Counted from the stretch's first letter, positions 16,423 to 25,033 are shown. The stretch is DNA of 64,000 bases from JBGAPH01 sp046349955 (GCA_046349955.1 JAXMBI010000002.1:62001-126000), one strand, 5' to 3'. Program-made: numbers and translations. The notes: generated from the sequence alone by a model not told the origin.

Positions 16423-17661
16423 CTACGCCGCCCGTTGCTCGTTCACGCGGCTCACGCGGGCCGTAAGCAGGTGGATCGCCGCGGTGAGCTGGTGCAGCGC
16501 CGGGTCGAGCTGCTGGAGCTGCAATTGCCGCAGGCGATCGGCCACCTCGCCGAGGGCCGCCGCCTGCTCGCTGCCGTCGCGCAGGGCGGTTGAAAGCTGG
16601 CCGTTGAGCTCGCGGAAGTCCGTGCCGATCTGCTGCAGTCCGCTGAACAAGCCTGGCCAGGCCGAGTCTCCCGCAGGGATGCCTGCCCCCATGAGTCGTT
16701 CGAGCAACTTGCGCTCCAACTCCGCCTCGCGGCGGCGGGTTTCTTCGTACAACCGTTCGCAGGCTCCTTGCCAGGCCTTGAGCGCCTGCTGCTGCCGCTG
16801 ATCGAATTGACGCTGCAGTTGGTCGATGGCCTGTAGCAGCACCGTCGACTGCCGCTCGAACAGCGCGTTGTCGACGTGCATCGCGGGCGCCGGCACGGCC
16901 AGCGTCGGCGCGTCGAGCGGGGCCGCCACGTCGAAGCGGTCGAGCAATTCTTCGGCCGCCCGCCGATCGACGGCGTGCGACAAATTGCGGTCGGCGCGTT
17001 CGCCGATGAACAGGGCGAACATCATCGTCACGGCGGCCACCAGGGCGGCCGTGGTGGTGTCGAACGCGGTGCCCATCTCGCTGACGACGTAGGGGAGCCG
17101 CTCGGCCATGTCGTCGGAGCTCATGCCTCCCAGGGCCGTGCCGAAGTGGATCACCGTGCCCAAAAACCCGAGCACCGGAGTGACCCAGCAGATGAACCGC
17201 ACGAGGGCAAAGCCGCCGTGGCTGCGGTCGGCGTCTTCATCGGAAAGCCGGCTGAGCTGGTCGCTGAGGCCTTCGGCCGAACCCCGCTGGGCCACATAAG
17301 CCAAGGCGTTCGAGAGCCGCAGGCCGATCCGCGAGTTTTGCACCCAGGCAGGGGCCGCCAGCACGTCGCCCCGCAACTCGGCGGCGGTCGTGGCCGGCGC
17401 GCGGCCCTCGATCGGCGGCAGGAGGGGCCTCTTCACGGCCCGCCACTCGCGGCGGAGCGGCCAGAGCCGGAAGACGACGTCGACGCAGCCCCAGATCATG
17501 AAGGCCACGATCACATATTCCACCGCATGCTCTGCCGCGTAGCGATGCAGCTTGGAGTGCGCAAGCGCAGGGTGCTCCAAGGCGGCATAGAAGCCCACGG
17601 TCAACAGCGCGGCCACGATCATCGTCAGATCGAGCCGGCGCCAGAGAGCAGACGGTGACAT
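16423..17661 (-). CDS. MotA/TolQ/ExbB-type proton-channel protein with C-terminal coiled coil
   Basis: 412 residues. Membrane segments are visible at about 12-28 and 46-65, then in a TolQ-like core (CWVTPVLGFLGTVIHFG and TAALVAAVTMMFALFIGE). The last 170 residues form a long helical, probably coiled-coil region (RQSTVLLQAIDQLQRQ and following). GGAGG 9 bases before the ATG at 17661 fixes the start. It is the last gene of a minus-strand run with ExbB, ExbD, a TonB-like toroid protein and two small membrane proteins. It is probably a second stator subunit of an inner-membrane energy-transducing complex. The extended helical tail is unlike normal ExbB or TolQ. Confidence 0.8.
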   Translation of the reverse strand: MSPSALWRRLDLTMIVAALLTVGFYAALEHPALAHSKLHRYAAEHAVEYVIVAFMIWGCVDVVFRLWPLRREWRAVKRPLLPPIEGRAPATTAAELRGDVLAAPAWVQNSRIGLRLSNALAYVAQRGSAEGLSDQLSRLSDEDADRSHGGFALVRFICWVTPVLGFLGTVIHFGTALGGMSSDDMAERLPYVVSEMGTAFDTTTAALVAAVTMMFALFIGERADRNLSHAVDRRAAEELLDRFDVAAPLDAPTLAVPAPAMHVDNALFERQSTVLLQAIDQLQRQFDQRQQQALKAWQGACERLYEETRRREAELERKLLERLMGAGIPAGDSAWPGLFSGLQQIGTDFRELNGQLSTALRDGSEQAAALGEVADRLRQLQLQQLDPALHQLTAAIHLLTARVSRVNEQRAA

Positions 17662-17832
17662 GCGACGTGTCCTCCTTGACGCGTTCCGGTTGCGGCGCGG
17701 TCCTACGCCAGCAAGCGTGCGTACACTAACCGGAAACCGCGTTGGGGGTAAGTTCAATCGCCGGCGGAAAAACGCGGGGCGCCGCGGGTGGCGGGCCGGC
17801 CGTGCCCGCGTGCTAGCGTCATGTTCTGGAAG

Positions 17833-18069
17833 TCATTCCTCGGCGTTCACGTCGCCACCTGCGGAGAGGACGCGGCCGGTCGCCCAAATTGCCAGCAGAC
17901 CGAGGGGAACCGAAACGATCCAGGTCGCCGCCGCCGACAGCACGAACAGCAGCAGTCCCAAGCGCCGCGCCGGGGTCGCCCCCTGCTGCAGCCGCGCTTC
18001 GGCCCAGTGAGCGAGCGGAGCAAGCCAAACCAGCGCTGCGATCAAGTAGAAGGCCGCCAGTAATTCCAT
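17833..18069 (-). CDS. Small two-helix membrane protein
   Basis: 78 residues, not recognised. There are two hydrophobic segments: LLAAFYLIAALVWLAPLAHW (about 3-22) and LGLLLFVLSAAATWIVSVPL (about 37-56), with a second part continuing to about 66. It is encoded in the minus-strand ExbBD-type cluster, 59 bases after the 42-residue gene and 171 bases before the TolQ-like gene. The ATG has no strong Shine-Dalgarno. Membrane topology and position suggest a small subunit of the same complex (inference). Confidence 0.6.
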   Translation of the reverse strand: MELLAAFYLIAALVWLAPLAHWAEARLQQGATPARRLGLLLFVLSAAATWIVSVPLGLLAIWATGRVLSAGGDVNAEE

Positions 18070-18128
18070 GTTGGATCAGCGGAGAGCACGAAGACAGAGG
18101 ATCGGTGTCCGGCAGGGGATCGACGCGG

Positions 18129-18257
18129 TTAGAACCAACGCGTCAGCAGCGCATTGAGCCCCCAGCCGGCGAGAATTAGGCCTACGAGCAGCGCCGCCAG
18201 GCGGGCAAAATCGCCGATCGCGCGGCCGGACCGCGGTTCAGAGGGAGGAGCGCTCAT
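18129..18257 (-). CDS. 42-residue single-pass membrane protein, translationally coupled
   Basis: MSAPPSEPRSGRAIGDFARL followed by one transmembrane helix (about 20-38, LAALLVGLILAGWGLNALL). Its ATG overlaps the TGA of the toroid gene as ATGA at 18257-18254, the usual sign of translational coupling. This is the main evidence that such a short frame is a real gene. No family is recognised. It may be a small subunit or assembly factor of the ExbB/ExbD/toroid complex. Confidence 0.6.
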   Translation of the reverse strand: MSAPPSEPRSGRAIGDFARLAALLVGLILAGWGLNALLTRWF

Positions 18258-19915
18258 GGAATCTCCGGAGCGGGGTTGGAGGAGCTTGGCGCCGCCGCGG
18301 ACTCGCCATAGAGCGGCAGGTGCCGGTAGTAAACCTCGAGCATGTAGGTCGACAGACAAGTGACGTAAAGCCGCCCCCCTTGCGTGCCCCATTCATCCCG
18401 CGAGGGGCGCAAGGGATCCCAACTCCCCTTTTCGCGCCCCGTATGCACCTGGTTCTCAGGCACGACCTGCCGCATCACCTTGTTCCAGCGCTGCCAGTAA
18501 TTGCCGCCGAGGTGGTGCATCACCTGCGTGGCGTAGTACCAGTAGTAGACGTCGCGCTTGGCCCAATCGACCGGGTTTTGCCCGAGAAACGTGGCGCCGT
18601 CGATCAGCCGCGAGTCGTTCCGCTGCCAACCCAGGTATTGCCGGCAGAGCAGCCCCTCGGCCGTCATCGCGAGCGTTTCGTGCGCTTCCGGTTTGTAGAG
18701 GTAGTGGCTGCCCCCTTCGATCGCCACGGTGTCGAGAAAGCCGCCGACGCGTGTGAGCGCATCGGCCGGGACCTCGAGCCGCGCCATGCGGGCGCTCTGC
18801 AAGGCCATCACGAACCAGCCGGTGACCGAGGTGTCGGAGTCGGAATTGGGATAATAGCGCCAGCCCCCTTGCGGCGCCTGGGCTTTCAGACAGTAGTCGA
18901 CCGCCCGCTGCGCCGCCGAGCGGACCCGCGAGTCGTCGGTCATGCCGCAGAGTTCGCAGAGGACGATCGTGCATTGGGCGTGCGTGTAGAGGCGGTGGTG
19001 TTGGGGGATGTTGTCGTGCCAGAACTCGCCGCCGGGACGCTGGGCGTCCATCAGAAAGTCGGCCCCCTTGGCTACGTTTCGCTGGAACTCGCCCTTGAGC
19101 CGATGGGTGTGGCCGTCCCCCTGAAACGCAAGCAGCGCCATGGCGGTGGCGGCCAGGCGATTCTCGGTCTCCACACCGTCGCTGTACGGGCCCTTGAGAC
19201 TCCAGCCCCCGTCGCTGCGCTGGTTGCGGGCGAGCCACTCGAGCGCCTCATGCACGGCGTCCTTCGTGAGCTTGGTGCCTCCGTAGGCGGCATGCAGCGC
19301 TTCCTTGTAGCCTTTCTCCCGGCCGCTCAGCGCAAGGCCGATCGCCGGCGCGTCGACCGAGGCCACGCCGGCCAGCCCGCCGTCGAGCGCCAGGTCGAGC
19401 TTGCCGAGCGAGGCCAGCGGGTCGTCGACCGGCGGCAGATCGACGCGCGACAGCGCGGCCTTCTCATCCGACGCCGCGCCGGTCAGCCCGGCGGTGGGGT
19501 CCTCGAGCTGATCCCCCAGCGTTTCGGCGTAGATCTCGTCGCGGGCGACGTCGACTTCGAGCTTCGGCTGCGTTTGGTGATGCACCCCCAGGGCCGCGAG
19601 GCCAAGCACCAGGAGCAGCGAGGCATGAACGAGCAAGCTCACCATCCACGGCGGCGCCGAACCGAGCAACCGCGTGAGCAGGCCTTGCCGTTCGCCCTCG
19701 TCGACGCCGCCTGAACGCCGCAGCCAGGCGCCCAGCCCGTCGCGCAGCCGTTGCCACAGCGACCGGCGTGGCGCCAGCCCGCGCCGCTGCGGCACGAACA
19801 AGGGCGGTGCGGCTTCCGGCTCTCCGCTCTGCGGCGCTGCTCGAGCGCGCGCAGGTGCGAAGGGCGGCGGCTGGGCGCCAGGCCGAAACGGAGGTGGCTG
19901 AACGGGGCTCGTCAT
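18254..19915 (-). CDS. TonB-like membrane-anchored alpha/alpha-toroid protein (prenyltransferase/squalene-cyclase repeat fold)
   Basis: 553 residues in three parts. First is a cytoplasmic Pro/Arg-rich N-terminus (1-88). A single transmembrane helix follows (about 90-110, MVSLLVHASLLLVLGLAALG). After a linker comes a domain (about 205-540) of QW-type repeats (NQRSDGGW, QAPQGGW 346-352) characteristic of squalene-hopene cyclase, prenyltransferase and terpene cyclase toroids. PNSDSDTS (357-363) recalls the cyclase DxDD motif but is not identical. The first two parts resemble TonB and the gene directly follows exbB and exbD. A PMF-coupled, extracytoplasmic toroid is inferred. Enzymatic activity is doubtful. 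Confidence 0.82.
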   Translation of the reverse strand: MTSPVQPPPFRPGAQPPPFAPARARAAPQSGEPEAAPPLFVPQRRGLAPRRSLWQRLRDGLGAWLRRSGGVDEGERQGLLTRLLGSAPPWMVSLLVHASLLLVLGLAALGVHHQTQPKLEVDVARDEIYAETLGDQLEDPTAGLTGAASDEKAALSRVDLPPVDDPLASLGKLDLALDGGLAGVASVDAPAIGLALSGREKGYKEALHAAYGGTKLTKDAVHEALEWLARNQRSDGGWSLKGPYSDGVETENRLAATAMALLAFQGDGHTHRLKGEFQRNVAKGADFLMDAQRPGGEFWHDNIPQHHRLYTHAQCTIVLCELCGMTDDSRVRSAAQRAVDYCLKAQAPQGGWRYYPNSDSDTSVTGWFVMALQSARMARLEVPADALTRVGGFLDTVAIEGGSHYLYKPEAHETLAMTAEGLLCRQYLGWQRNDSRLIDGATFLGQNPVDWAKRDVYYWYYATQVMHHLGGNYWQRWNKVMRQVVPENQVHTGREKGSWDPLRPSRDEWGTQGGRLYVTCLSTYMLEVYYRHLPLYGESAAAPSSSNPAPEIP

Positions 19916-19928
19916 TCGTTGTCGACCG

Positions 19929-20369
19929 CTACGGACCTTCCGTATGCCGGGTATCGAGGGAGATCTTCTTTAGCCCGAGTGACTGGAGCATGTCCATCAC
20001 CTTGACGACTTCGCCGTAGGGAATGCCTTGGTCGGCGGCCAAAGACAACTGCTGCTCTCCGCTCGGCAGGCCAATCTCTTCGACCAGCGAGCGGACCGAG
20101 GAGGCGTCGGTGCGGCGCTCGTTGAGATAGAGCGCGAGCTCGCCCGAGGACTCCCGCCGCAGCGAAAAGATGAGCGGCAGATCTTCAGCGGCCAGGGCCA
20201 CCGAGGTCGTCTCTGGCAAGTTCACTTTGACCGGCGCCGAGCCGACGATCGCCGGCACGGTGATCATGAACACGATCAGGAGCACGAGCACCACGTCGAC
20301 CAGGGGAGTGACGTTGATGTCGCTGATCACGCCGTCGTCGTCGTCCGAAAAACCTGCGCTCGCGGCCAT
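19929..20369 (-). CDS. exbD: ExbD/TolR biopolymer transport protein
   Basis: 146 residues. A short cytoplasmic N-terminus leads to the signature ISDINVTPLVDVVLVLLIVF, containing the proton-carrying Asp of ExbD/TolR in the single transmembrane helix. A periplasmic domain follows, ending MDMLQSLGLKKISLDTR. The start ATG overlaps the exbB stop (TAATG at 20371-20367), so the two are translationally coupled. With ExbB it forms a PMF-driven motor that normally energises TonB. Here the likely partner is the TonB-like toroid gene 13 bases downstream. Confidence 0.92.
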   Translation of the reverse strand: MAASAGFSDDDDGVISDINVTPLVDVVLVLLIVFMITVPAIVGSAPVKVNLPETTSVALAAEDLPLIFSLRRESSGELALYLNERRTDASSVRSLVEEIGLPSGEQQLSLAADQGIPYGEVVKVMDMLQSLGLKKISLDTRHTEGP

Positions 20370-21043
20370 TAGCGCACCCCCTCCGCAACCAGCGGACGTT
20401 GGGCCGCCGGGGCGGCGGGCTTGGCGTCGGGACGCACGCTGGCGAGCACCAGATGCGCAAGCGAATCGGCCTGGCCGATCGTGGTGCGCACCTTGCGTTG
20501 CAGCAGGTTGAACCCAATCACAGCCGGAATCGCCACGAACAGCCCCACGGCGGTGGCCACGAGGGCCTCGAACACGCCGGCCATCACGGCGTTGGGATTG
20601 CCGGCCGCGTCGCCCGTCAGGTCGTGCGCGGCCTTGATGATGCCGAGCACCGTGCCCAAGAGGCCGATGAAGGGGGCATTGCTGCCGATGGTGGCCAGCA
20701 CGGCCAGCCGTGCGTCGAGCAGCGGTTTGAGCCGCGCCTTGGCGCTGAGCATCGCCTCTTGGCAAGCGGTCGTTCCCTTGCGAAGCGACTCGAGCCCGGC
20801 CGCCACGACGCCGCACTCGAAGCAGTCCGACGACTCCACGAGCTCCCAGGCCCCGCGGACGTCCCCCGCCTGCAAGAGCTCCTGCAGCCGCCCGGCCAAA
20901 TCCTCGCCGTCGATGCGGTGCAGATAGAAGTACAGACAGCGCTCCACGATCAGCGCTACGCTGATGAAGCTGAGCAAGAGCAGCAACCACAACACCCACT
21001 CGGCGCCCACGTAGGTCAGGCGCAAGAACACGGAGGTCAGCAT
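20369..21043 (-). CDS. exbB: ExbB/TolQ proton-channel protein
   Basis: 224 residues with the MotA/TolQ/ExbB domain. TM1 is VLWLLLLLSFISVALIVERC. The conserved region reads IGSNAPFIGLLGTVLGIIKA, followed by VFEALVATAVGLFVAIPAVI. The start at 21043 has GGGAG about 5 bases upstream; an upstream in-frame extension of 60 residues is rejected. It is the pentameric part of the ExbB-ExbD motor in the inner membrane. Operon order is hypothetical exported protein, exbB, exbD, toroid, two small membrane proteins, TolQ-like. Confidence 0.92.
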   Translation of the reverse strand: MLTSVFLRLTYVGAEWVLWLLLLLSFISVALIVERCLYFYLHRIDGEDLAGRLQELLQAGDVRGAWELVESSDCFECGVVAAGLESLRKGTTACQEAMLSAKARLKPLLDARLAVLATIGSNAPFIGLLGTVLGIIKAAHDLTGDAAGNPNAVMAGVFEALVATAVGLFVAIPAVIGFNLLQRKVRTTIGQADSLAHLVLASVRPDAKPAAPAAQRPLVAEGVR

Positions 21044-21244
21044 CGGCTCCCTTTCCTCGTTCGCGAACACGAGATTCGCCGGAGCCTGGCCATGCATGGT
21101 GGCACGGCAAACGCTCGAGCGGCGAGATTCAAAAGGCACGCGAAACTCGCCAGCGCGTTGCGGGCAGGAAAGGGCGCGCACAATTCCGACGAAATCGTCA
21201 GGGGCAGCGCCGCCCAAAGGCAACGCGAGGGCGAGGGGAAGCCG

Positions 21245-21601
21245 CTAGATCTGCAAGCGGACGCACTCCGCCTGGAGCGTGACGCCGTGAGGGCTGCCAG
21301 AGAGATGGATTCGGTGCAGCGAGCAAGCGCCGCAAGGGCGGCCTTCGAAGGCAGGCTCGACCGCCAGCGTCGGAGAGACGTCGACGAACAGACGCTCGGA
21401 AACGCTCAGGTCGAGCTTGTCGGCCCGGCCGATCAGGCCCAGCTCGCCGCCGGGGGGCGTTTGCTCGACCATCACCGCGTCGGGGCGGGCAAAGGCGGCC
21501 GCGTCCTGGGCAAGGCCCGGCCGAGCCATCACGGCGAGCGCCTGAAGCGACAGGATGGCCAGCACCAAGAACCGCACAGGTTGGGACCGACGCCTGAACA
21601 T
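21245..21601 (-). CDS. Exported protein of unknown function
   Basis: 118 residues, no family recognised. MFRRRSQPVRFLVLAILSLQ is the start of a signal peptide, with cleavage probably after GLAQ. The mature part is about 88 residues with a CGAC pair near the end (RPCGACSLHRIHL), which could form a disulfide or bind metal. It lies 201 bases upstream of exbB on the same strand. A good sigma-70 promoter sits so close to its ATG that the message may be leaderless. It could be a periplasmic partner of the ExbBD-toroid complex (inference). Confidence 0.6.
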   Translation of the reverse strand: MFRRRSQPVRFLVLAILSLQALAVMARPGLAQDAAAFARPDAVMVEQTPPGGELGLIGRADKLDLSVSERLFVDVSPTLAVEPAFEGRPCGACSLHRIHLSGSPHGVTLQAECVRLQI

Positions 21602-21607
21602 GAACTC

Positions 21608-21636
21608 AGTATAAGAGCCCTTGAAGATCGCTTCAA
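21608..21636 (-). promoter_or_regulatory. Sigma-70-type promoter for the ExbBD-toroid cluster
   Basis: TTGAAG (21636-21631), a 17-base spacer, and TATACT (21613-21608) on the minus strand. The -10 box ends only 6 bases before the ATG at 21601. The predicted transcription start is therefore at or next to the start codon. Confidence 0.55.
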
Positions 21637-21808
21637 GCAAACGCCTTCGCACCGACCAGACGACACGATCGGCGCCATCGCGCCAGCCGCGCTTCTTTGC
21701 CCAGCCGTTCAGGTGGCGGGCTCCCCGAGGTCGATGACAGCGGAGCCTCTCGCTTTGCGCGCCCTGCCAACGAGCAGGCGAAGCTGCCCCCTCCCCGAGC
21801 CAACTTCC

Positions 21809-22594
21809 ATGGACCTGTCGACCGTCGGCGGCGTGCTCGCCAGCTTCCTGCTGCTCGTGTCGGCGCTATGGATCGCCAGCGGCCACGAGGGCGCGGGCTT
21901 CTCGCTCGGGCAGTTCGTCGATTACCCTGCCGCCTTGCTGGTGTTCGGCGGCGGCCTGGCGGTCGTGCTCACCTCGGTGCCGCTGCGTGTTTTTGCCCGG
22001 CTGCCAGCGATCTGCCTGAAGCTGCTCATGACCCGGCGGACCGACCAGCAGGCGATCTCCACGCAACTCGTGTCGCTGGCCGAGGAGGCCCGGCGGAACG
22101 GGGTTTTGGCCCTCGAGCAGCGGCTGACCGAGAGCGACAACCCCACGCTCCGCCAGGCCGTGCAACTGGCCGTCGACGGCACCGCGCCCGAGGTGATCAC
22201 GCGGATCGTTCGCACAGGCATCAAAGCGATCGAAGCCCAGGCGCACGTCGAGCGGCGGATGTTCGAGCTCATGGGGCGCTGCGGCCCCGCCTTCGGTATG
22301 ATCGCCACGCTGCTGGGCCTGATTCAAATGCTGGGCAACTTGGAAGACCCCGACACGATCGGCCCGTCGATGGCGCTCGCGCTCGTCGGCACGCTCTACG
22401 GGGCGGCCGCCGCGAACATGATCTGCATGCCCTGCGCCGAAAAGCTGGGATACCTGGCCGAAGAAGAAGCGCGGGCCCGCGAACTGATTCTCGACGGCGT
22501 GCTCGCGATCCAGGCGGGAGACGGTCCGCGGATCGTGGCCGAAAAGCTGGCCGCCCATCAGCCGCAAGAACCCGACTACGTGCAGGCGGCCTAA
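21809..22594 (+). CDS. motA: MotA-type stator protein
   Basis: 261 residues of the MotA family. The N-terminal helices include DLSTVGGVLASFLLLVSALW and YPAALLVFGGGLAVVLTSVP. The C-terminal pair includes RCGPAFGMIATLLGLIQML and ALVGTLYGAAAANMICMPC. It is a subunit of the inner-membrane stator that drives flagellar rotation with ion flow. motB follows after 10 bases. No other flagellar gene lies in the window, so either the flagellar set is elsewhere or the pair powers another machine. It is divergent from the ExbBD-toroid cluster. Confidence 0.88.
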   Translation: MDLSTVGGVLASFLLLVSALWIASGHEGAGFSLGQFVDYPAALLVFGGGLAVVLTSVPLRVFARLPAICLKLLMTRRTDQQAISTQLVSLAEEARRNGVLALEQRLTESDNPTLRQAVQLAVDGTAPEVITRIVRTGIKAIEAQAHVERRMFELMGRCGPAFGMIATLLGLIQMLGNLEDPDTIGPSMALALVGTLYGAAAANMICMPCAEKLGYLAEEEARARELILDGVLAIQAGDGPRIVAEKLAAHQPQEPDYVQAA

Positions 22595-22604
22595 GGCCCG
22601 ACCG

Positions 22605-23312
22605 ATGAGCAAGCAAGCCGAGCAAGGTCTGCCGGAATGGATCATGTCGTACGCCGACATGATCACGATCATGATGGCGTTCTTCGTGGTGATGTACGCC
22701 ACGGCCGGCGGCAACAAGGAGCAAACGCAGGCCCGCCTGCAGTCGTTGCGGGCTTGGCTCGGAGGCGTGAGCGCGCCCTGGCCCGACACCGGCGGCCCGC
22801 GCGAAGGACACGGCAGCGCCCGCCGCAGCCGCTACGTCCGCGGCAGCGACCCCGCCACGTCGATGATCGTCGTGCGTAAAGGAGAACTGGCCACGCCGGG
22901 GGTGAGCCTGTACTTCGCCGAGCAACTCGACCGCCTCTCGGCGGAGCAGCGGCAAAAGATTGCCGCCTTCGCCCAATCGGTGGCGGGGCACGCAGGCATG
23001 GTGGGGGTGCAGGCCCACTGGGGGCGTCGACCGTTGCCGCCGGAGTTTCGCGGACGCGACAAGCGGGGCCTGGCGTTTCAGGCCTGCCAAGCGGTGGCGA
23101 CGGCCCTGGCAACCGACGGCATCGCCAGCGACCGCATCGTCTTCGAAGTCGCGGCGGCGCCGCATGGTTCGGTCGCCAGCGACGCCAAGCTCGATGAGTC
23201 ACTGGTGCGCGTCGATCTGGTGCAACTCTTCGAGCCCGCCCCGGCTGAACCGCCGGTCGAAGCGCCCGCCACGCCCGTTGACGGCTCAGGAGCCGCTGAA
23301 AAATCCCCTTAG
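22605..23312 (+). CDS. motB: MotB-type stator protein with OmpA-like domain
   Basis: 235 residues. LPEWIMSYADMITIMMAFFV is the MotB signature; the Asp in YADM is the ion-carrying residue. After a linker, an OmpA/MotB peptidoglycan-binding domain (about 95-215) carries DRLSAEQRQKIAAFAQSVAG and a later RVDLV strand. It anchors the stator to the cell wall. The gene is directly downstream of motA. Its 3' end overlaps the convergent transporter gene by 27 bases. The C-terminal Pro/Ala/Glu tail is low-complexity. Confidence 0.85.
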   Translation: MSKQAEQGLPEWIMSYADMITIMMAFFVVMYATAGGNKEQTQARLQSLRAWLGGVSAPWPDTGGPREGHGSARRSRYVRGSDPATSMIVVRKGELATPGVSLYFAEQLDRLSAEQRQKIAAFAQSVAGHAGMVGVQAHWGRRPLPPEFRGRDKRGLAFQACQAVATALATDGIASDRIVFEVAAAPHGSVASDAKLDESLVRVDLVQLFEPAPAEPPVEAPATPVDGSGAAEKSP

Positions 23313-24764
23313 CGTGGGCCACAGCTCGGTGTGGACCGATCGCGGAATCGCGTACAGCGACACCGCCGCGATCGTCAGGAAGGCGAACCACAGGCAAAGG
23401 TCGGAGAAGAGCGAGGGACGTAGCCGCGGATCCATGCGCCGATAACGCAAGTAAATCGCTGCGCCGCTGATGATCGGCAGCGTGGCCGCCTGGGCGAACC
23501 CGCCGATCACCACCATCAGCTTGGGATTCTTTACGCCGAGGTAAAGAGTCAGCGCGAGCGCTGGATAGAAGATGCACAGCCGTGTGACCCAGCGCTCGCG
23601 GACCCCCGGGCCCAAGTGAACCGCGCCAGCGAGGCCGAGGAAGTCGGCGGTCAGCCGGCTGTTGGCCGCCGACGACACGTAGAGCGTTTTGAAGAGCACG
23701 GCCCACACGCCGATCAGAAAGAAGACCTTGGTCCATTCGCCGAACGCCGGGACGTACATTTCCGACAGCGTGGCGATCATCTGCGAACGTTCTGGCAGCA
23801 GACCTTGCCGGTGGAGCACTGTGGCCCCGAGGAAATAGAACGACAGCGTGGCGGCGGTGAACACCAGCATGCTCAGCCAGGCGTCGAGATGCATCACGCG
23901 CAACCAGCCGCGGGCACGATCGACCCACGAAGGATCGGGCGAGTTGGGGCCCGTGAAGCGGGCGTAGCCTTTTTCCAAGCACCAGTAGGGATACGCGTAG
24001 AGCTCGGTGGCGCCCACGCCGGTGACGCCAAACGTGCTGAACGCCGCCGCGATCGCCGCGCCGGGCAGGGCGAATACGGCCAGCGAAAAGCCCTCGCGCA
24101 GATCGGTGGCGCGAATCGGGTAACCGGCGCCCGGCAGCATCGCCACGCAGAGCATCGTAACGAGCGTGACGCTGACCACGAGCGCGGTCGTCAGCCGCTC
24201 GATGCGCTTGTAGCCGCCGCGCAACAGCAGCCCGATGCACAGCAGCGTGGTGAGCACCGCCCAAAGCTCCTCGGGATGGTCGGCCAAGTGTTGAGACACG
24301 CGCGGCGCCGCCGAGCCCAGCGCTCCCGAGAGTCCGCCTACGACCTGAGGAAACGCCAGGTGCAGGGCCTGCCCCACGCCGCCGACCATGCCGCCGAGTT
24401 GAAACACGGTGGCCAGCAACATGAAGAACCACCACCAGACCAGCCAGTGCGCGCCAAGCCGCGGCCCCGGCAGCTCGTTGAGCGCCGTGAGCGTCGGTTT
24501 GCCGGAGGAAATGGCGTAGCGGCCAAGCTCGATCTGCACGAAGACCTTAATGATGCAGCTAAACAGAATCAGCCACAGGAACGCGAAGCCGAACTCGGCC
24601 CCCAGCGACGTCGTGAGGATCAGCTCTCCCGAGCCGACGATGTTGCCGGCCAAAATCAGGCCGGGGCCGATCTGCAGGGCGGCCGCCCACAGGCTGCGCG
24701 GGGGCGACTGCACCGTGAGGGGCGAGAGCGCATAGGGATCGACCGGCGTGCGCGCGTCGTTCAT
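23286..24764 (-). CDS. Nramp-related membrane transporter lacking the canonical metal motif
   Basis: 492 residues with about 11 hydrophobic segments and the overall layout of the Nramp family (Mn2+/Fe2+ or related divalent metal transporters). The region that is DPGN in canonical Nramp reads GPGLILAGNIVGSGELILTT. The TM6 MPH motif is replaced by GATELYAYPYW. Metal coordination would therefore differ; a relative such as a metal-independent solute carrier is possible. The start at 24764 (MNDARTPVDPYALSP) is preferred; an 87-residue upstream extension is repeat-derived. The 3' end overlaps motB tail-to-tail. The substrate is unknown. Confidence 0.75.
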   Translation of the reverse strand: MNDARTPVDPYALSPLTVQSPPRSLWAAALQIGPGLILAGNIVGSGELILTTSLGAEFGFAFLWLILFSCIIKVFVQIELGRYAISSGKPTLTALNELPGPRLGAHWLVWWWFFMLLATVFQLGGMVGGVGQALHLAFPQVVGGLSGALGSAAPRVSQHLADHPEELWAVLTTLLCIGLLLRGGYKRIERLTTALVVSVTLVTMLCVAMLPGAGYPIRATDLREGFSLAVFALPGAAIAAAFSTFGVTGVGATELYAYPYWCLEKGYARFTGPNSPDPSWVDRARGWLRVMHLDAWLSMLVFTAATLSFYFLGATVLHRQGLLPERSQMIATLSEMYVPAFGEWTKVFFLIGVWAVLFKTLYVSSAANSRLTADFLGLAGAVHLGPGVRERWVTRLCIFYPALALTLYLGVKNPKLMVVIGGFAQAATLPIISGAAIYLRYRRMDPRLRPSLFSDLCLWFAFLTIAAVSLYAIPRSVHTELWPTLRGFFSGS

Positions 24765-24878
24765 CGAAGGCGGGTGTCCGAGGGGCGGGTTGGGGCCCTT
24801 CGTTGTACCACGCCGGCGGTCAAGAATCGCCCACCATTCGTTGCAGCTTTTTGTTGCGAAGAAGGCGCTACCCGGGAC

Positions 24879-24984
24879 GGCGGGGGTAAACCCCGCCGCT
24901 CGCTGGGAGACGGGCTCGCTGGTCTGACGAAGCGCCGTCGTTGCGGCGGCTCTCGCTTTCAGCGAGCCGCCGGCTTCACGCCGG
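24879..24984. repeat. Cluster of short inverted repeats upstream of the transporter
   Basis: Three hairpins: GGCGGGG/CCCCGCC (24879-24897), GGCGGCTCTCGCT/AGCGAGCCGCC (about 24945-24971) and CCGGC/GCCGG (about 24970-24984). The 24765-25033 gap holds no recognised gene. Such elements are common between genes in planctomycetes. Confidence 0.65.
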
Positions 24985-25033
24985 CGGTCTCCGGTGACGG
25001 GCGCACTCGCGAAACGGAGCGCCAACCGCGGTC

